From a bacterium (GTDB taxonomy: Bacteria > Desulfobacterota > Binatia > HRBIN30 > CADEER01): DNA of 64,000 bases. The position numbers were made by a program, and so were the translations under genes. How positions within the stretch are numbered: the stretch's first letter is position 1; each line of letters starts with the position of its first letter. This document shows, piece after piece, positions 62,487 to 64,000 of the stretch. Location of the stretch: assembly GCA_019637795.1 (NCBI GenBank), contig JAHBUY010000003.1, positions 505,409-569,408 on the forward strand, read 5' to 3'. The notes under the pieces are model-generated. The model was given only the letters and a program-made list of their open reading frames with translations, made no database searches and had not been told where the DNA came from.

Positions 62487-64000
62487 CAGAGCGCGAGCCC
62501 GTTGGCCAGGCACCAGCGGATCGAGGCGCGCATGCCGTCCTCCAGTGCGACCGTCGGCGCATAGCCGAGATCGCGGCGCGCCGCGTCGATCGAGCAGGCG
62601 ATGGTGTGCGACATCTCGCCGAGGACGTGCAGCGCCTGCTGGTAGCGGCCCAGCGCCTGCAGGGCGCCGTCGGCGAGGCCCGCCGCCGTGGCGACCATTG
62701 CCGGCAGCCGCAACTGGCGCCGGGCGCAGGCGAGGCCGAATTCGTCCTCCAGCAGCCGCCGCACGGTGGCGACGATCTCGTTGATCGCATACGGCCGCGC
62801 GTCGGCGATCCAGTACGCCCGGCCGTTCGCCGCCGGCGTCGCCGCCGCCAGCAGCAGGCCCTGGCAGATGTTGTCGACGTGGGCCATCGAGCGCTTCTGC
62901 GTGCCGTCGCCGAGGATCGGAAAGCGCCCGGCGCGGATCAGGCGGAAGAACTGCGTCTGCCGCGCCGGCTGATGCGGGCCGTAGAACCAGGGTGGACGGA
63001 TGATCACCGTCTCGAGATCGCCCGTCGCCTGCGCCGCGCGCACCAGCTCCTCGAGGCGCCGCTTGGACCGGCCGTAGGCCATGTACGGAGCGTACGGCGC
63101 CCGCTCGTCGAAGACGTGCTCGGGGCCTGGATTGAAGCCGAAGGGCGAGTTCGAGGACACCGCCACCACCCGGCGCACGCCGGCGCGACGCGCCGCGTCG
63201 AGCAGATAACGGGTGCCGTCGACGTTCACGCGCTCGAGCTCCGCCACGCCGTGCGTGGGATGGACGACGCCGGCAAGGTGGAAGAGCACCGCGCCGGCGG
63301 CGTCGGCGCACAGGGCCGTCGCCGCGTTCGGATCGGCGATGTCCGCGGAGACGGTCTGCAGCCGCGGCGAGCGGTCGCGCAGCGGCTCGGGATCGAGCGC
63401 CGGGTGGACCAGGCAGCGGATCACCTGTCCCGCATCCGGCGGCGGCAGCGCGGGCACGCCGGGCAGCCCGTCCAGCAGCACCTCGACCAGGCGCGTGCCG
63501 AGCCAGCCCGGCGCGCCGGTGACGAGGATCGACGGCGGCGCCGTCGGGCGCGGCCCCACGGGGCGCCGCGACCGCCGGGCGTCGTCGAAGCGATCGACGT
63601 TGCGCAGCGCCACCGCCATCACCGTCGCCTGCGGATTCACGCCCGGCGAGTCGGGCAGCAGGCTGGCGTCGTTGACGTGGAGGTTGGCGAGACCCCACAC
63701 CTTTCCGAACGAATCGGTCGCGCACAGAGCCCGGTTCTCGCCCATCGGGCAACTGCTGAACGCGTGCATGCTCGACAGGCCCATGACCGCGGCGGGGAGC
63801 GGCTCGCGCAGGAAGGCGCGGCACTGCTCGACCGAGGCGAGCAGCGACGGCGCGCGCAGCGACGGATACACCGCCCTGGCGCCGGCGGCGAACAGGATCT
63901 CGCCCAGGCGCGCCAGGCCGGCCGAGATGTTGACGCGATCGGCGTCGGTGATCCGGTAGCGGACGACGACCCCGTCGCGCAGGCCGGGCAGCGCGCGCAC
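62486..64000 (-). CDS. GMC oxidoreductase C-terminus fused to an extended SDR (5' end cut by window)
   Basis: The protein runs in from beyond the window edge. The visible N-terminal 140 residues are the end of a GMC flavoprotein oxidase/dehydrogenase: SSMHAFSSCPMGENRALCATD, then GLANLHVNDASLLPDSPGVNPQATVMAVALRN, the classic GMC C-terminal signature with its catalytic His/Asn region. A linker leads directly, in the same frame, into a complete extended SDR (SILVTGAPGWLGTRLVEVLL, VLFHLAGVVHPTHG, VAVSSNSPFGFN, YGRSKRRLEEL). A GMC-SDR fusion implies two successive alcohol/ketone oxidations on one substrate. The neighbour at 61455-62486 is a second SDR. Confidence 0.85.
   Translation of the reverse strand: MRALPGLRDGVVVRYRITDADRVNISAGLARLGEILFAAGARAVYPSLRAPSLLASVEQCRAFLREPLPAAVMGLSSMHAFSSCPMGENRALCATDSFGKVWGLANLHVNDASLLPDSPGVNPQATVMAVALRNVDRFDDARRSRRPVGPRPTAPPSILVTGAPGWLGTRLVEVLLDGLPGVPALPPPDAGQVIRCLVHPALDPEPLRDRSPRLQTVSADIADPNAATALCADAAGAVLFHLAGVVHPTHGVAELERVNVDGTRYLLDAARRAGVRRVVAVSSNSPFGFNPGPEHVFDERAPYAPYMAYGRSKRRLEELVRAAQATGDLETVIIRPPWFYGPHQPARQTQFFRLIRAGRFPILGDGTQKRSMAHVDNICQGLLLAAATPAANGRAYWIADARPYAINEIVATVRRLLEDEFGLACARRQLRLPAMVATAAGLADGALQALGRYQQALHVLGEMSHTIACSIDAARRDLGYAPTVALEDGMRASIRWCLANGLAL

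Noticed and set aside
1..64000. tRNA, rRNA or riboswitch genes
   Set aside because: I scanned intergenic gaps for cloverleaf ends and conserved rRNA words and saw none; a covariance-model scan would be needed to be certain.

Overview
This is high-GC (roughly 70% by eye) DNA from a Gram-negative bacterium. It has an RND efflux adaptor, outer-membrane-style lipoproteins, a PBP1B-like synthase and Tat signals. The secreted proteins point to an uncultured delta-proteobacterial or Binatota-like lineage: a dockerin-like DxDxxG pair followed by a sugar-dehydrogenase propeller, and large disintegrin-like Cys-rich proteins sharing one C-terminal domain. That placement is an inference from protein style, not a database result.

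Layout. Bases 1-26.4 kb are mostly housekeeping: the start of an RND transporter and its adaptor, RecQ, a small secreted-metalloprotease operon, an isoaspartyl peptidase, a cytidylyltransferase-like enzyme, a MltD-like lytic transglycosylase, a RegB-like sensor kinase, DUF1844, an HtrA protease, and a packed run PBP1B / TPR lipoprotein / tsaD / rsmA / mutM. These are followed by a secreted propeller protein, SDR, haem-oxygenase-like enzyme, Nudix, TetR, RluA-type synthase, GAF-GAF-GGDEF cyclase, enoyl-CoA hydratase and DUF6285.

From 26.5 to 47.6 kb (minus strand) lies an array of four copies of one three-gene cassette: a Tat-signal protein, a small His-Gly-Ser repeat peptide, and a giant secreted protein made of 30-residue four-cysteine disintegrin-like units. 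A fifth Cys-rich gene has a different N-terminal domain and no peptide partner. Cassette D (42.15-47.58 kb) is fully intact. The Cys-rich and peptide genes of cassette A are intact, and so is the Cys-rich gene of cassette B. The block at about 33.0-40.1 kb is full of small indels, which means either decayed copies or unpolished assembly of a repeat. Each cassette has a shared promoter-like element upstream, and most end at a shared hairpin.

Divergent from cassette D, at 48.0-61.4 kb (plus strand), is a maturation operon. It encodes a double pseudo-radical-SAM protein, three stand-alone radical SAM enzymes, one protein with two radical SAM cores, HxsD, a second HxsD-like protein, HxsB, an HExxH peptide hydroxylase-like protein and a GT39-like membrane glycosyltransferase. 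This identifies the region as an expanded His-Xaa-Ser (Hxs) type RiPP system. The HGS peptides are the likely substrates, and the co-transcribed Cys-rich secreted proteins are likely partners or carriers. The window closes (61.4-64 kb, minus) with an extended SDR and a GMC-oxidase/SDR fusion cut by the window edge. No rRNA, tRNA, CRISPR array or insertion sequence was seen.
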